Source of the DNA: Sporosarcina ureilytica
GTDB lineage: Bacteria; Bacillota; Bacilli; Bacillales_A; Planococcaceae
DNA length: 64,000 nt
Assembly: GCF_001753205.1 (NCBI RefSeq)
Contig: NZ_CP017560.1
Location: 372,001 to 436,000, forward strand
Direction: 5' to 3'
Part shown: piece after piece, positions 25,167-36,516 of the stretch
Layout of the letters: each line of letters begins with the position of its first letter
How positions within the stretch are numbered: the stretch's first letter is position 1
Program-made: the position numbers and the translations under genes
Notes under the pieces: generated by a model
What the model was told of the DNA's origin: nothing
The model's database searches: none
Seen by the model: the letters and a program-made list of their open reading frames with translations, nothing else

Positions 25167-27608
25167 ATGATGTTTAACAGATTTACACAACGCGCACAGA
25201 AAGTGTTACAACTTGCTCAAGAAGAGGCAATCCGTATGAAGCACGAATCGATTGGCACAGAACATATTTTGCTTGGGCTGATTCGCGAAGGTGGCGGAAT
25301 AGCTGCCAAAGCACTTGAAGCGATTGAAGTAAGTTTCACGACAATTGAGGAAGGCGTTGAGAAACTCGTTGGGACCGGCACAAAAGACGTTGGTCCAATT
25401 GTTCACTACACACCACGTGCTAAAAAAGTAATTGAGCTTTCAGTAGATGAGTCGCGAAAGTTAGGGCATTCGTATATTGGAACGGAGCATATTTTACTAG
25501 CGCTCATCCGTGAAGGTGAAGGAATTGCTGCACGTGTGTTAAGTAACGCTGGGGTGAGTTTGAATAGAGCACGTCAACAGGTATTGCAACTATTAGGGAG
25601 CAACGAAAGTTCATCAAGTAATTCTTCTAACAATACGAATTCCGCTGCAACACCGACGTTAGACGGACTTGCGCGTGATTTAACGGAAGTAGCTCGGGAA
25701 GGGCAGCTCGACCCGGTTATCGGTCGTAGCCAAGAAATTACACGTGTCATTGAAGTGCTAGCACGTCGTACGAAAAACAATCCTGTTTTAATTGGAGAAC
25801 CTGGTGTAGGTAAAACTGCAATTGCAGAAGGGTTGGCTCAGCAGGTTGTGAATAATGAAGTTCCAGAAATTCTTCGCGACAAGCGCGTCATGACGTTAGA
25901 CATGGGGACGGTTGTAGCGGGTACGAAATACCGCGGAGAATTTGAAGACAGAATGAAAAAAGTGATGGAAGAAATTCGCCAAGCGGGCAACGTCATTTTA
26001 TTCATTGATGAGTTGCATACGTTAATTGGTGCTGGTGGCGCAGAGGGGGCAATTGATGCCTCGAACATCTTAAAGCCATCGCTTGCACGCGGTGAACTAC
26101 AATGTATCGGTGCAACAACGATAGATGAATATAGAAAGTATATTGAAAAAGATGCGGCACTTGAGCGTCGTTTCCAACCAATTCAAGTCGACGAACCATC
26201 CGTAGAAGAATCTATTCAAATATTAAATGGTTTACGTGATCGTTATGAAGCGCACCACCGTGTGAAAATTACGGATGAAGCGATTGATGCGGCTGCTAAA
26301 ATGTCGGACCGTTATATTTCTGATAGATTTTTACCGGATAAAGCGATTGACTTAATTGACGAAGCGGGTTCTAAAGTACGTTTGCGTTCTTACACAACAC
26401 CGCCAAATTTAAAAAACCTTGAAACGCAACTAGAAGCGATTCGTTCTGAGAAAAATGCGGCAGTTCAAAGCCAAGAGTTTGAAAAAGCAGCTTCTTTCCG
26501 TGATAAAGAACAGAAAATGAAAGAAGAATTGGATACGACAAAAGCAGCTTGGAAAGAAAAGCAAGGAAAGACAGAATCGAAAGTGACTGTAAATGATATA
26601 GCTGAGGTCGTAGCCATGTGGACTGGAATACCAGTTTCAAAAATTGCTGAAACAGAATCGATGAAACTACTAAACATGGAACAAACTTTACATGAGCGTG
26701 TTATTGGTCAAGCGGAAGCGGTCACTGCGATTTCCCGTGCAATCCGCCGTGCAAGAGCAGGTTTGAAAGACCCGAAACGACCGATTGGCTCTTTCATTTT
26801 CCTAGGGCCGACAGGTGTTGGAAAAACAGAGCTTGCACGCGCCTTAGCTGAAACAATGTTCGGTGATGAAAACGCGATGATTCGAGTAGATATGTCCGAG
26901 TATATGGAGAAACACTCAACGTCTCGACTTGTCGGTTCACCGCCAGGATACGTAGGCCATGAGGAAGGCGGACAATTAACAGAACAAGTTCGTCGTAAAC
27001 CTTATTCCGTTATCTTGCTTGATGAAATTGAAAAAGCCCACCCGGACGTTTTCAATATGCTCCTTCAAGTATTAGATGATGGTAGACTAACTGATTCCAA
27101 AGGACGTACGGTAGATTTCCGTAATACGGTCGTCATTATGACTTCAAACGTAGGCGCAACGGCGTTAAAAACGAATCGTTACGTCGGGTTTAATTTACAA
27201 GATTCAGACCATGACTATGAAGGTATGAAATCAACAATGCTAGAAGAGTTGAAGAAAACATTCCGTCCTGAATTTTTAAACCGTGTGGATGAAATGATTG
27301 TATTCCACGCACTTGAAAAAGAACATTTACGTCAGATTGTTAGCCTCATGTCTAACGAGCTATCCAAGCGTCTAAAAGAGCAAGATATTGTACTTGAATT
27401 AACAGAAGAAGCGCAAAACAAAATATCTGACATTGGGTATGACCCGGATTACGGTGCACGTCCATTACGTAGAGCAATCCAAAAGCATGTGGAAGATAGA
27501 TTGTCTGAGGAACTCTTAAAAGGCACGGCATTAACTGGCGGAAAAGTAACAGTTGACGTGGAAGACGGAGAATTTGTCGTACGGACAGCAATGCCAGTAG
27601 GAAAATAA
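25167..27608 (+). CDS. clpC: ATP-dependent Clp protease ATPase subunit ClpC
   Basis: An 813-residue HSP100 unfoldase feeding ClpP. Two N-terminal ClpN repeats (1-70 and 76-143, each with IGTEHILL) are followed by a Ser/Asn linker at 145-162. The first AAA+ domain has Walker A GEPGVGKT at 210-217. A central coiled coil/UVR region lies near 410-450, and the second AAA+ domain has Walker [10 protein letters not shown] near 545. ATG 25167 is 11 bases after AGGAG; a GTG at 25155 is upstream but adds four atypical residues. Last gene of the CtsR operon, adapted by McsAB and MecA. Confidence 0.97.
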   Translation: MMFNRFTQRAQKVLQLAQEEAIRMKHESIGTEHILLGLIREGGGIAAKALEAIEVSFTTIEEGVEKLVGTGTKDVGPIVHYTPRAKKVIELSVDESRKLGHSYIGTEHILLALIREGEGIAARVLSNAGVSLNRARQQVLQLLGSNESSSSNSSNNTNSAATPTLDGLARDLTEVAREGQLDPVIGRSQEITRVIEVLARRTKNNPVLIGEPGVGKTAIAEGLAQQVVNNEVPEILRDKRVMTLDMGTVVAGTKYRGEFEDRMKKVMEEIRQAGNVILFIDELHTLIGAGGAEGAIDASNILKPSLARGELQCIGATTIDEYRKYIEKDAALERRFQPIQVDEPSVEESIQILNGLRDRYEAHHRVKITDEAIDAAAKMSDRYISDRFLPDKAIDLIDEAGSKVRLRSYTTPPNLKNLETQLEAIRSEKNAAVQSQEFEKAASFRDKEQKMKEELDTTKAAWKEKQGKTESKVTVNDIAEVVAMWTGIPVSKIAETESMKLLNMEQTLHERVIGQAEAVTAISRAIRRARAGLKDPKRPIGSFIFLGPTGVGKTELARALAETMFGDENAMIRVDMSEYMEKHSTSRLVGSPPGYVGHEEGGQLTEQVRRKPYSVILLDEIEKAHPDVFNMLLQVLDDGRLTDSKGRTVDFRNTVVIMTSNVGATALKTNRYVGFNLQDSDHDYEGMKSTMLEELKKTFRPEFLNRVDEMIVFHALEKEHLRQIVSLMSNELSKRLKEQDIVLELTEEAQNKISDIGYDPDYGARPLRRAIQKHVEDRLSEELLKGTALTGGKVTVDVEDGEFVVRTAMPVGK

Positions 27609-27619
27609 TTTTTTTGAGA

Positions 27620-27668
27620 TTGAGATAGTCCATTCATTAAGAAAATTAGTGAAATGGACTGTCTTTTT
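27620..27668 (+). terminator. Terminator between clpC and radA
   Basis: GATAGTCCATT pairs with AATGGACTGTC around a loop of about 18 nt, followed by five T. Confidence 0.85.
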
Positions 27669-27685
27669 CATCTATGGAGGAAAGT

Positions 27686-29059
27686 ATGTCAAAGAGAAAA
27701 ACAAAATTTATGTGTAAAGATTGTGGGTATGAGTCTCTCAGGTGGATGGGACGTTGCCCAGGGTGTGGGGAATGGAATACGATGAACGAAGAAGTGGAGG
27801 TTGTTCGGAAAGGTCCACGTGGTGCTTTTCAGCATACGGATGAAGTTCAACAAAAAGCAGTGCCGATTAGTCAGGTTGAGACGATTGAGGAACCACGTGT
27901 TGAAACAGAATTAGGAGAGTTAAACCGAGTACTTGGCGGTGGGATTGTGCCAGGTTCACTATTGTTAACTGCAGGTGACCCCGGGATTGGAAAGTCCACT
28001 TTGCTCCTTCAAGTTTCCTCGCTTCTAGCAAACCAAAACCATCGTGTTTTATATATATCTGGTGAAGAATCCATTCGGCAAACAAAACTTCGTGCGGAAA
28101 GGCTTGGGGTTCTTTCAGATGAATTATATATTTATGCGGAAACAGATTTAGAGCGAATTCATCATACAATAGATGAAATCAACCCTGCTTTTGTGATTGT
28201 GGATTCCATACAAACTATCCATCATCCCGAAGTAAAGTCTGCGCCAGGGAGCATTACACAGGTACGGGAATGTACGGCGGAATTAATGCGTATCGCGAAA
28301 ACCAAAAACATTGCAATATTCTTAGTGGGTCACGTAACAAAAGATGGACAGATTGCTGGGCCGCGTATTTTAGAACATATGGTAGATACCGTTTTGTACT
28401 TTGAAGGGGAACGTCATCATACATACCGTATTTTACGTAGTGTGAAAAATAGGTTTGGTTCAACGAATGAGATCGCTATTTTTGAAATGTTACAATCGGG
28501 CCTAAAGGAAGTCTTAAATCCATCCGAGTTGTTTTTAAGGGAGCGTTCACAAGGTGGTGCCGGTTCAACCGTCGTCGCATCTATGGAAGGTACGAGGCCT
28601 ATTCTCGTAGAAATTCAAGCACTTGTAACGCCTTCAAGTTTTAACTATCCAAAGCGTATGGCGACAGGATTGGATCAAAACCGGGTTTCTCTATTGATGG
28701 CTGTTCTTGAAAAACGAATGGGCATGTTGTTACAAGCACAAGATGCTTATATTAAAGTTGCCGGTGGTGTGAAATTAGACGAACCTGCCATCGACTTAGC
28801 CGTCCTAGTGAGTATCGTCTCTAGTTATCGAGATGCTGCGGCTGGATTATCAGATTGCTTTATTGGAGAAGTCGGTCTAACGGGAGAAGTGCGCCGTGTC
28901 TCTAGAATCGAACAACGTGTTCAAGAGGCAGCTAAACTTGGATTTGAGCGTGCAATTATTCCGTCTTCCAATTTGGGAGGTTGGGATTATCCGAAAGGAA
29001 TTCAAGTGATCGGTGTTGAAACAGTTAGTGATGCGTTAAAAGTTGGATTTTCACAATAA
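27686..29059 (+). CDS. radA: DNA repair protein RadA (Sms)
   Basis: A 457-residue RecA-like ATPase that drives branch migration in recombination. An N-terminal zinc finger [18 protein letters not shown] (about 9-26) precedes Walker [12 protein letters not shown] near 97-107. The RadA-specific KNRFGSTNE motif lies near 257 and a Lon-protease-like domain at the C-terminus. ATG 27686 follows GGAGG. The usual neighbour of clpC in Bacillales. Confidence 0.96.
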   Translation: MSKRKTKFMCKDCGYESLRWMGRCPGCGEWNTMNEEVEVVRKGPRGAFQHTDEVQQKAVPISQVETIEEPRVETELGELNRVLGGGIVPGSLLLTAGDPGIGKSTLLLQVSSLLANQNHRVLYISGEESIRQTKLRAERLGVLSDELYIYAETDLERIHHTIDEINPAFVIVDSIQTIHHPEVKSAPGSITQVRECTAELMRIAKTKNIAIFLVGHVTKDGQIAGPRILEHMVDTVLYFEGERHHTYRILRSVKNRFGSTNEIAIFEMLQSGLKEVLNPSELFLRERSQGGAGSTVVASMEGTRPILVEIQALVTPSSFNYPKRMATGLDQNRVSLLMAVLEKRMGMLLQAQDAYIKVAGGVKLDEPAIDLAVLVSIVSSYRDAAAGLSDCFIGEVGLTGEVRRVSRIEQRVQEAAKLGFERAIIPSSNLGGWDYPKGIQVIGVETVSDALKVGFSQ

Positions 29060-29062
29060 CCT

Positions 29063-29097
29063 ATGTTGCAAGGGAGGTATTGCCGACTTTGCAACAT
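29063..29097. repeat. Inverted repeat between radA and yacL
   Basis: ATGTTGCAA (29063-29071) and TTGCAACAT (29089-29097) form a perfect 9-bp stem with a 17-nt loop and no T-run, right after the radA stop. It could be a processing or partial termination site, or a protein-binding dyad. Confidence 0.6.
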
Positions 29098-29192
29098 CAT
29101 TTAACTCATTTAGGTTTTAGTGGCCAAGTATGTTATTGAAAGCTGTTTTAAGGGAATACATGTATAATTATTACGAGAAGGAGGTGAATTAC

Positions 29193-30299
29193 ATGTTAAG
29201 AAGAGTCGTTCAGCTATCCTTTTTACTTATTGGAGGTACGCTTGGCGTATTATTTTTACCGCAATTATTTAATTTATTTTCGTTTTCATCCAATCCGCTT
29301 ATTAACAACCCATATGTAGCTGCAATTTCGGGTGGGTTATTATTTTTTCTCTTGAATATTTTTCTTACAACACCTGTCGTTAATTTCATTAAATGGATGG
29401 AAGAACGATTGTTAGGCGCGCCAATTTTTGATTTACTATTTGGAACGATTGGTCTTATTATTGGGTTAAGTGTCGCTTTTTTAGTGAGTTTTTGGCTTGG
29501 GAGTATTGAAATCCCAGTTATTTCTTCTGTTTTACCTACCGTTTTATTTTTAATTCTTGGTTACCTCGGTTTTCAAGTCGGTTTCAAACAACGCGAAGAA
29601 ATTATACATGCAATGCAGTCTATTCGGACACATAGTCCGAAGAAAAAAGACGCTGAAGAGACGCAAGCGAGAAAAACGCGTGATACAGTTTATAAAATAC
29701 TAGATACGAGTGTCATTATTGATGGTCGTATTGCGGATATTTCTGCTACGGGATTTCTCGAAGGAATACTTGTTGTGCCGCAATTCATTTTAACAGAACT
29801 TCAACATATCGCGGATTCCTCAGATACTTTAAAAAGAACGAAAGGTAGAAGGGGCTTAGATGTACTGAAAGCACTGCAAACAGATGGCGGACCAGGTATT
29901 TTAATTACCGATGTTGATTTTGCTGACGTAGCTGAAGTGGATTTGAAGCTTGTTTACTTGGCAAAAGATATGGGAGGACTCGTTGTCACGAATGATTTTA
30001 ATTTAAATAAAGTTGCCGCATTACATGGTGTTGCTGTTTTGAACATTAATGATTTGGCGAACGCGGTTAAACCAGTCGTAATTCCAGGTGAAGAAATGCA
30101 TGTCGTCGTCATTAAGGATGGAAAAGAGCATAATCAAGGCGTCGCTTATTTAGATGACGGTACAATGATTGTTGTAGAAGATGGGAAAACGCACATTGGC
30201 AATGCAATTGACGTAGTGGTTACGAGTGTGCTGCAAACATCCGCAGGTCGTATGATTTTCGCTAAGCCTAGAAATGGGAGAGCGGCAAAAGCGAATTAA
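29193..30299 (+). CDS. yacL: PIN/TRAM-domain membrane protein YacL
   Basis: A 368-residue protein with four hydrophobic helices in residues 1-135. A PIN nuclease-like domain follows from about 165 (KILDTSVIIDGRIADI with the first acidic residues, then TNDFNLNKVA with a later Asp) and a C-terminal TRAM RNA-binding domain (about 300-360). ATG 29193 follows AAGGAGGTGA; upstream in-frame ATGs lack a ribosome site. The position between radA and ispD is conserved in Firmicutes. The RNA target is unknown. Confidence 0.93.
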   Translation: MLRRVVQLSFLLIGGTLGVLFLPQLFNLFSFSSNPLINNPYVAAISGGLLFFLLNIFLTTPVVNFIKWMEERLLGAPIFDLLFGTIGLIIGLSVAFLVSFWLGSIEIPVISSVLPTVLFLILGYLGFQVGFKQREEIIHAMQSIRTHSPKKKDAEETQARKTRDTVYKILDTSVIIDGRIADISATGFLEGILVVPQFILTELQHIADSSDTLKRTKGRRGLDVLKALQTDGGPGILITDVDFADVAEVDLKLVYLAKDMGGLVVTNDFNLNKVAALHGVAVLNINDLANAVKPVVIPGEEMHVVVIKDGKEHNQGVAYLDDGTMIVVEDGKTHIGNAIDVVVTSVLQTSAGRMIFAKPRNGRAAKAN

Positions 30300-30337
30300 T
30301 GGTAGATTAGTTTTTGTTAGGTAAAGGAAGATGGTCG

Positions 30338-31033
30338 TTGAAATATACAGTGATGATACCAGCCGCTGGTAGTGGACAGCGAATGGGCGCAGGTTTTAAT
30401 AAACTTTTTTTAACACTTGGTGAAAAGCCGATATTTATCCATACATTAAAGGTGTTTGAAGCAGATCCTTTTTGTGCGGGTATTATTTTAGCTGTTAAAA
30501 ATGAAGAGAAACAAGAAATCGAGGCTTATCTAAAACAGTTTGATATCTCAAAAGTGCAAGCTATCGTCGAAGGTGGAACGGAACGCCAATATAGCGTGGC
30601 GGCCTGTCTTGAGGCGTATTTGGAGGATGGGATCGTGCTTGTTCATGACGCAGCACGTCCTTTTATCCGACGCGCAGTCATCCATTCTTTAGTGCAAGAA
30701 GCGGCGGCGCATGGGGCAGCCATCACGGGTGTAAAGGCAAAAGATACGATGAAACTAGCACCCGCAGGAATTGTAGAAGAGACAGTCAATCGGGACTATC
30801 TTTGGATTGTCCAAACACCCCAAGCTTTCCAGTATGAAATCTTGAAAAAAGCTTCAGATAAAGCGATAGCAGATCACTTTCTCGGAACAGACGAATCGAT
30901 GCTCGTAGAACGTACGGGGCATCCTGTCCGTGTTGTGGAAGGCACGTATGATAATGTGAAAATGACAACACAAGAAGATTTGGCCATTGGCGAAATACTG
31001 TTAAAGAGAGTGCAACAGGAGGAGAACACATGA
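30338..31033 (+). CDS. ispD: 2-C-methyl-D-erythritol 4-phosphate cytidylyltransferase IspD
   Basis: A 231-residue enzyme of the MEP isoprenoid pathway joining CTP and MEP. The CTP-binding [10 protein letters not shown] is near residues 8-17, VHDAARPFI near 104-112, and TPQAFQ and GTDESMLVE follow. I prefer TTG 30338 (AAGGAAG at 30324-30330) to an upstream TTG at 30314, since homologues begin just before the nucleotide loop. It overlaps ispF by 4 bp. Confidence 0.95.
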   Translation: MKYTVMIPAAGSGQRMGAGFNKLFLTLGEKPIFIHTLKVFEADPFCAGIILAVKNEEKQEIEAYLKQFDISKVQAIVEGGTERQYSVAACLEAYLEDGIVLVHDAARPFIRRAVIHSLVQEAAAHGAAITGVKAKDTMKLAPAGIVEETVNRDYLWIVQTPQAFQYEILKKASDKAIADHFLGTDESMLVERTGHPVRVVEGTYDNVKMTTQEDLAIGEILLKRVQQEENT

Positions 31034-31506
31034 TTCGAGTTGGACAAGGTTTCGACGTGCACAAATTCGAGGAAGGTCGTCCATTAATTATTGGCGGCAT
31101 CACAATCCCACATGAGCGTGGATTAGCTGGACATTCCGATGCGGATGTATTGCTTCATACAATTACAGACGCAGCACTCGGTGCGATTGGCGAGGGAGAC
31201 ATCGGTCGCCACTTTCCAGATACGGACGAGGCATTTAAAGACGCAGACTCTGCTGTTTTATTAGAAAAAATTTGGCAACTCGTGAATGAGCGAGGCTACC
31301 AGTTGGGCAATATTGATTGTACGGTCATTGCAGAAAGACCAAAAATGTCCCCGCATATCGAAGCCATTCAAGCACGCGTTGCGGAATTGCTGAAAGCAGA
31401 TATTTCCCAGGTGAACGTGAAGGCAACAACTTCCGAGAAGCTAGGATTCACAGGACGTGAAGAAGGAATTGCCGCAATGGCAACGATTTTGTTGACGAAG
31501 CAGTAA
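31030..31506 (+). CDS. ispF: 2-C-methyl-D-erythritol 2,4-cyclodiphosphate synthase IspF
   Basis: A 158-residue trimeric, zinc-dependent enzyme following IspD and IspE in the MEP pathway. The metal ligands in [10 protein letters not shown] (Asp, His near 8-10) and [10 protein letters not shown] (His near 42) and the [15 protein letters not shown] loop near 132 are intact. The start lies within the ispD stop (ATGA), so the pair is translationally coupled, as is common. Confidence 0.96.
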   Translation: MIRVGQGFDVHKFEEGRPLIIGGITIPHERGLAGHSDADVLLHTITDAALGAIGEGDIGRHFPDTDEAFKDADSAVLLEKIWQLVNERGYQLGNIDCTVIAERPKMSPHIEAIQARVAELLKADISQVNVKATTSEKLGFTGREEGIAAMATILLTKQ

Positions 31507-31662
31507 GTTAAGTATGTTGAACAGATGTTTATACTGCAAAAAATTCATGTTGACTAGTGAAGGTGTGGTTGGAATAAAGGCTACCCTTGGAGTTTAGTGG
31601 GTTACTTATGCGAATGCTAATTAATGATTTCAATTGAATGATTCATTTTAAAGGTATCTACA

Positions 31663-31881
31663 TTGATTGGAGTGGAGGGGGGCGACTCCTGCGGGATTGT
31701 AGCGAAAGCCGTAACGAAGAACGGCTTTTGCGACCGAAAAGCGAAGCGTTTGGGAGCAGGTATATCCAACAGGATGCCTTAATTTCTGCCAAAACCGCAG
31801 AAATACGGCAAATCGCAATCTTCGTTTTGCGATTGGCTCACCCGCGCCCCGCGGAAAGCGTCCACCCGGAACGGAAATCAA
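31663..31881. repeat. Intergenic repeat-like element with terminal inverted repeats
   Basis: A 219-bp element starts TTGATTGGAGTGG...CTCCTGCGGG and ends CCCGCGGAAAGCGTCCACC...GGAAATCAA, the two ends being imperfect inverted repeats. Three internal hairpins are visible: GCGAAAGCCGT/ACGGCTTTTGC (31702-31731), TTTCTGC/GCAGAAA (31783-31803) and AATCGCAA/TTGCGATT (31811-31834). The CTCCTGCGGG and GCGGAAAGCGTCC blocks recall a dispersed intergenic repeat of Bacillaceae and Planococcaceae (recalled, not searched). It does not code. Confidence 0.65.
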
Positions 31882-31888
31882 TGATTGC

Positions 31889-31920
31889 TTGGAGTCTAAC
31901 ATTTACGAAATTGACTCCAA
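31889..31920. repeat. Inverted repeat upstream of gltX
   Basis: TTGGAGTC (31889-31896) and GACTCCAA (31913-31920) are perfect 8-bp arms 16 bp apart, between the repeat element and the gltX start. No T-run follows. The remaining 1507-style gap around it (31507-31662) shows nothing I can support. Confidence 0.55.
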
Positions 31921-31996
31921 CCCATTTATTTCAATCAAAAATCAACATATGATAAGATAGTTCAAGATATACGGACGAAAATTAGGAGGATTTACT

Positions 31997-33457
31997 ATGA
32001 CGAAAGAAGTTCGCGTGCGCTATGCACCAAGTCCAACAGGACATTTACATATCGGAAATGCACGGACAGCTTTATTTAACTATTTATTTGCCCGCAATCA
32101 AGGCGGTAAATTTATTATTCGAATTGAAGATACAGATGCAAGCCGAAATATCGAAGGCGGAGAAGAATCACAACTCACTTACTTGAAGTGGCTTGGTCTT
32201 GACTGGGATGAGAGCATCGATGTTGGCGGAGAATATGGACCTTACCGCCAATCAGAACGTAACGATCTATATAAAAAATTGTACGATGAGCTATTAGAAA
32301 AAGAACTGGCATATAAATGTTACTGTACGGCAGAAGAACTTGAGGCAGAGCGTGAAGCCCAATCAGCGAACAATGAAATGCCCCGTTACAGTGGAAAGTG
32401 TCGCCATTTAACTGCTGAAGAGCAAGAAGCACTTGCAGCGGAAGGCCGCGAACCAAGCGTTCGTTTTGCAGTACCAAAAGGCAAAGTCTATACCTTTAAA
32501 GACCTTGTCAAAGACAATGTTTCATTTGAATCTGACGGGATTGGTGACTTTGTCATTGTGAAAAAAGACGGCGTACCGACTTATAACTTCGCAGTTGCTG
32601 TCGATGATCACTACATGGAAATCACACATGTCCTTCGTGGTGATGACCATATTTCAAACACACCAAGACAGCAAATGATTTATGAAGCATTTGGATGGGA
32701 AGCGCCGACTTTTGGACATATGACGTTGATTGTGAATGAAAGTCGCCGTAAATTAAGTAAACGTGATGAGTCAATTATTCAGTTTATCGAACAATATGAA
32801 GAACTAGGTTATTTACCAGAAGCGCTATTCAACTTCATCGTATTACTTGGTTGGTCGCCTGAAGGGGAAGAGGAAATCTTCTCAATCGAAGAACTCGTTT
32901 CGATTTTCGATGCGGACCGTTTATCAAAATCGCCGGCTGTATTCGATAAAGACAAATTGACGTGGATGAATAACCAATACGTTAAAAAATTATCTACGGA
33001 GCAAGTCATTGAGTTGGCATTGCCACACTTGCAAAAAGCAGGCGCATTACCGATGGAATTAACGGACGAACAACGTCAGTGGGCGCATGATTTAATTGCT
33101 TTATACCATGAGCAGTTAAGTTATGGTGCAGAAATTGTGGAATTAACAGCCCAGTTCTTTAAAGATGCGATTGAATATGATGAAGCAGCACAGAAAGTCC
33201 TTGCGGGAGAACAAGTGCCTGAAGTGATGGCTGCTTTGAAAGCGCAATTTGAAGCGTTAGAAACATTTGATGCGGCTTCGGTAAAATCAGCGATTCAAGC
33301 GGTTCAAAAAGAAACAGGACAAAAAGGACGTAACTTATTTATGCCGATTCGTGTCGTCACAACTGGTGAGACGAGCGGTCCAGAATTACCAGCTGCCATC
33401 GCGTTAGTTGGAAAAGAAAATGCCCTTGCTCGTGTAACGGAGTATGCGCAATCATAA
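31997..33457 (+). CDS. gltX: Glutamyl-tRNA synthetase GltX
   Basis: A 486-residue class I synthetase. The HIGH signature is [11 protein letters not shown] near residues 10-20 and the KMSKS-type loop is KLSKRDES near 252-259, with a C-terminal anticodon-binding domain. In Bacillales this enzyme also charges tRNA-Gln with Glu for later amidation by GatCAB. ATG 31997 follows AGGAGG. In this window it is separated from cysE by a fold-back and a T-box, so the two are likely independent transcripts. Confidence 0.97.
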   Translation: MTKEVRVRYAPSPTGHLHIGNARTALFNYLFARNQGGKFIIRIEDTDASRNIEGGEESQLTYLKWLGLDWDESIDVGGEYGPYRQSERNDLYKKLYDELLEKELAYKCYCTAEELEAEREAQSANNEMPRYSGKCRHLTAEEQEALAAEGREPSVRFAVPKGKVYTFKDLVKDNVSFESDGIGDFVIVKKDGVPTYNFAVAVDDHYMEITHVLRGDDHISNTPRQQMIYEAFGWEAPTFGHMTLIVNESRRKLSKRDESIIQFIEQYEELGYLPEALFNFIVLLGWSPEGEEEIFSIEELVSIFDADRLSKSPAVFDKDKLTWMNNQYVKKLSTEQVIELALPHLQKAGALPMELTDEQRQWAHDLIALYHEQLSYGAEIVELTAQFFKDAIEYDEAAQKVLAGEQVPEVMAALKAQFEALETFDAASVKSAIQAVQKETGQKGRNLFMPIRVVTTGETSGPELPAAIALVGKENALARVTEYAQS

Positions 33458-33514
33458 AATCAAGGTACCTGGGATTTGCACGTTTTGAGAAGAACGTGTA
33501 AGCTTAAAGGTAAT

Positions 33515-33663
33515 TTAACTGAGTCAATTTCATAATTTCCTAAAACCGCTAAGCTGATACAATATATAGTTGAGAACGGTTTAACTCAACAGAGGCAATT
33601 TCATAATTGCCTTTATTGTATCGGCGCAGCGAAAAGATTGGATTATGAAATTGACTAAACTGA
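33515..33663. repeat. Long imperfect fold-back between gltX and the cysE T-box
   Basis: Arm 33515-33563 (AGTCAATTTCATAAT...CGCTAAGCTGATACAAT) is nearly the reverse complement of 33615-33663 (ATTGTATCGGCGCAGCG...ATTATGAAATTGACT). Inside lie two smaller stems, GTTGAG/CTCAAC (33569-33590) and AGGCAATT/AATTGCCT (33593-33612, then TTATT). The inner stem may be the gltX terminator; the long outer stem is unexplained. Confidence 0.75.
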
Positions 33664-33685
33664 TTGACAATGATATGTAATAGAG

Positions 33686-33945
33686 AAATCGCAGAAAAGG
33701 ATAAGTACATATTTGCATGCCTGTCAGAGAGGATCACCATCGGCTGGAAGTGGTCTAGGTACAATGCAGTGTGGAAATGCCCCTTTGAGAGCCTGACCGA
33801 AACATTTTGTTGGAGTAGGTCGGACGTGTCGCCAACGTTATGAGGCGTATTAAGCGGAAAGGCAGTAGTATGCCTTTCAAGCGGAGTGGAACCACGTGAT
33901 TAATTGCGTCTCTGTCATTTTTGACAGGGGCGTATTTTTATTTTT
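33686..33945 (+). promoter_or_regulatory. T-box riboswitch, cysteine-type, upstream of cysE-cysS
   Basis: Stem I has AGTA near 33702 and, on the other side, GGAAATGCC whose TGC (33778-33780) is a Cys codon. The T-box AAGCGGAGTGGAACCACG is at 33879-33896; its UGGA bulge fits a tRNA discriminator U, as in tRNA-Cys. The terminator GCGTCTCTGTCA/TGACAGGGGCGT with a T-rich tail is at 33906-33945. Low tRNA-Cys charging should turn on the cysE-cysS operon. Confidence 0.93.
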
Positions 33946-34032
33946 CTAGGAGTAGATCGTTTTTTATTAACTTCGTTTTTAGTAGGTATTCCTTAGAGGT
34001 TTTTGAAAAAAAGGCGTTAAGGGGGACGTAAA

Positions 34033-34695
34033 ATGTTTCGTAGAATGAAAGAAGATATTAAGTGTATTTTTGACCAAGATCCAGCCGCCCGGAGCACATT
34101 CGAAGTTGTGTTAACTTATTCTGGTTTACATGCGGTTTGGGCGCATCGTGTTGCGCATGCTTTATTTAAAAAGAATTTACTTTTTTTAGCCAGAAGTGTG
34201 TCGCAAATTAGTCGTTTTTTCACGGGGATTGAAATTCATCCAGGTGCGAAGATTGGCCGAAGATTATTTATTGACCATGGCATGGGGATTGTAATTGGGG
34301 AGACGTGTGAGATTGGGGATGATGTAACCATTTACCAAGGCGTCACACTCGGAGGTACTGGGAAAGAAAAGGGGAAGAGGCACCCGACTATCCATGATAA
34401 CGTACTGATTGCGACGGGTGCGAAAGTGCTTGGCTCGATTACAATTGGTGAAGGCAGCAAAGTAGGTGCAGGCTCAGTCGTGTTAAAAGATGTACCGCCA
34501 TCTTCAACGGTTGTCGGTATTCCGGGCAAAGTCGTCATTTCAAATGGTGTTAAAGTACAGGATAAACTTGACCATCAAGATTTACCTGACCCAATCACGG
34601 AAAGATGCGAGACGATGGAAGAAGAAATGAAGCGACTGGAAGCGCGAATAAAACAGCTTGAACAAATAACGAATAAGAAAGGGGATGCTGTATGA
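34033..34695 (+). CDS. cysE: Serine O-acetyltransferase CysE
   Basis: A 220-residue enzyme making O-acetylserine, the carbon backbone of cysteine. The left-handed beta-helix hexapeptide repeats are clear ([41 protein letters not shown]); catalytic His residues lie in the HPGA and DHGMG loops. The C-terminal tail (about 190-215) is a coiled coil. It overlaps cysS by 4 bp (ATGA) and is controlled by the Cys T-box. Confidence 0.96.
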   Translation: MFRRMKEDIKCIFDQDPAARSTFEVVLTYSGLHAVWAHRVAHALFKKNLLFLARSVSQISRFFTGIEIHPGAKIGRRLFIDHGMGIVIGETCEIGDDVTIYQGVTLGGTGKEKGKRHPTIHDNVLIATGAKVLGSITIGEGSKVGAGSVVLKDVPPSSTVVGIPGKVVISNGVKVQDKLDHQDLPDPITERCETMEEEMKRLEARIKQLEQITNKKGDAV

Positions 34696-36092
34696 GCATT
34701 CAGTTATACAATACATTAACGAGAAAAAAGGAGCCTTTCATCCCTCAAGAAGAAGGCAAGGTTTCGATGTATGTTTGTGGTCCGACGGTCTACAACTACA
34801 TTCATATCGGGAACGCGCGTCCAGTGATCGTTTTTGACACGGTGCGAAGATACCTGGAATACAGAGGGTATGATGTGAAATTTGTCTCAAACTTTACGGA
34901 TATCGATGATAAAATCATCGCGGCTGCGAATGAGCTTGGAGAAGATGTAAGTGAATTAACGGAGCGTTTTATCAATGCTTATTTTGAAGATGTGACGGCA
35001 CTTGGATGCAATAAGGCAGATGTTCATCCGCGTGTAACGGATCATATTGAAGATATCGTAAACTTTATTCAAGTGCTGATTGATAAAGGGTTTGCGTACG
35101 AATCTCAAGGGGATGTGTATTATCGTACGAACAAATTTGACGGCTACGGAAAATTATCGAGCCAGTCGACAGATGAGTTAATTGTTGGCGCGCGTATTGA
35201 AGCAGGCGAGAAAAAAGAAGATCCACTTGATTTTGTTTTATGGAAAGCAGCGAAAGAAAATGAGGTTTCATGGGATAGTCCGTGGGGTGCTGGGCGTCCA
35301 GGGTGGCATATTGAATGTTCGGTAATGGCACGCGAACATCTCGGGGATACGATGGATATTCACGCTGGTGGGCAAGATTTAATGTTCCCACACCATGAGA
35401 ATGAAATTGCGCAGTCGGAAGCAATGACGGGAAAGCCGTTTGCTAAATACTGGATGCATAATGGTTATATTAATATTGATAATGAAAAAATGTCCAAGTC
35501 ACTTGATAACTTTGTTCTTGTAAATGAAATCCGAAAGCAAGTAGACCCGAAAGTGCTCCGTTTCTTCATTCTTTCTGTGCATTATAGACACCCGGTTAAT
35601 TTTTCGGAAGAGCTTGTGACGCAGGCTGAAGCCGGTTTGGAGAGAATATTAACGGCATATAAAAACGTAGCGTATCGTTTAGGTTCTTCTGCAAATCTGG
35701 GTGACCAATCCGATGTTTGGTTGCATAAAATAGACGCTTGCCAGGATGATTTTATTACAGCGATGGATGATGATTTCAACACAGCGAATGGCATTGCAGC
35801 GATTTTCGAACTTGTTAGATTAGCAAACGTCTATTTATTAGAGAAAAACACAGCGAAAGACGTTCTAGAGAAGTTTTTGGCAACGTTTGAATCGTTATTG
35901 GATGTCCTCGGCATCCCGATGGACAACGAAGAAGATTTACTTGATGAAGATATTGAAAAATTAATTGAAGAGCGATTAGAAGCGCGACGCAATCGTAATT
36001 TTGCAAGGTCTGATGAAATTCGAGATGAGTTGAAAGAAAAAGGCATTCTCCTTGAAGATACAGCGCAAGGAACTCGCTGGAAACGAGGGTAA
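34692..36092 (+). CDS. cysS: Cysteinyl-tRNA synthetase CysS
   Basis: A 466-residue class I synthetase. [16 protein letters not shown] (about 28-43) holds the zinc Cys and the HIGH motif, [10 protein letters not shown] near 204 and [11 protein letters not shown] near 231 hold the other zinc ligands, and [10 protein letters not shown] near 261 is KMSKS. Co-transcribed with cysE, so cysteine supply and charging share one T-box switch. Confidence 0.97.
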   Translation: MSIQLYNTLTRKKEPFIPQEEGKVSMYVCGPTVYNYIHIGNARPVIVFDTVRRYLEYRGYDVKFVSNFTDIDDKIIAAANELGEDVSELTERFINAYFEDVTALGCNKADVHPRVTDHIEDIVNFIQVLIDKGFAYESQGDVYYRTNKFDGYGKLSSQSTDELIVGARIEAGEKKEDPLDFVLWKAAKENEVSWDSPWGAGRPGWHIECSVMAREHLGDTMDIHAGGQDLMFPHHENEIAQSEAMTGKPFAKYWMHNGYINIDNEKMSKSLDNFVLVNEIRKQVDPKVLRFFILSVHYRHPVNFSEELVTQAEAGLERILTAYKNVAYRLGSSANLGDQSDVWLHKIDACQDDFITAMDDDFNTANGIAAIFELVRLANVYLLEKNTAKDVLEKFLATFESLLDVLGIPMDNEEDLLDEDIEKLIEERLEARRNRNFARSDEIRDELKEKGILLEDTAQGTRWKRG

Positions 36093-36096
36093 CAAA

Positions 36097-36516
36097 ATGT
36101 ACGTATTACGAAATGTAGACGTAAAGCAATTGAATGCGCTCGCCTTAGCGTATATGGGCGATGCAGTTTATGAACAGGCGATTCGAGAGCATTTATTACG
36201 TTCCGGACGTGTCCGACCTAACGTGTTGCATAGAGAAGCAACACGTTATGTGTCGGCGAAATCACAAGCCGCTATTTTGCAAACAATGCTAACGGAAGAG
36301 TTTTTAACTGAAGAAGAACAAATGGTGATGAAGCGTGGTCGAAATGCAAAGCCCGGTTCGACACCGAAAAATACAGACGTGGGGACGTATAAAAATAGTT
36401 CCGGTTTCGAGGCGGTACTCGGTTATCTTTACTTGCTTGAAGATAAGAATAGAGTAGAGCAGTTTATACTTGAATCGATTCGTATTATTGAAAAACCAGA
36501 GGAGGATGAATCTTGA
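36097..36516 (+). CDS. mrnC: Mini-ribonuclease III MrnC
   Basis: A 139-residue RNase III-like enzyme lacking a double-stranded RNA-binding domain, maturing 23S rRNA in Bacillales. LAYMGDAVYEQAIREHLL near 13-30 is the RNase III signature with the catalytic Asp, and the later GFEAVLGYLYL is the second half. ATG 36097 lies 5 bp after cysS behind GAGGG. The stop overlaps rlmB by one base. Confidence 0.95.
   Translation: MYVLRNVDVKQLNALALAYMGDAVYEQAIREHLLRSGRVRPNVLHREATRYVSAKSQAAILQTMLTEEFLTEEEQMVMKRGRNAKPGSTPKNTDVGTYKNSSGFEAVLGYLYLLEDKNRVEQFILESIRIIEKPEEDES

Noticed and set aside
31638-31952. 104-codon frame between ispF and gltX
   Set aside because: It spans the intergenic repeat element and its hairpins; composition is not that of a protein.
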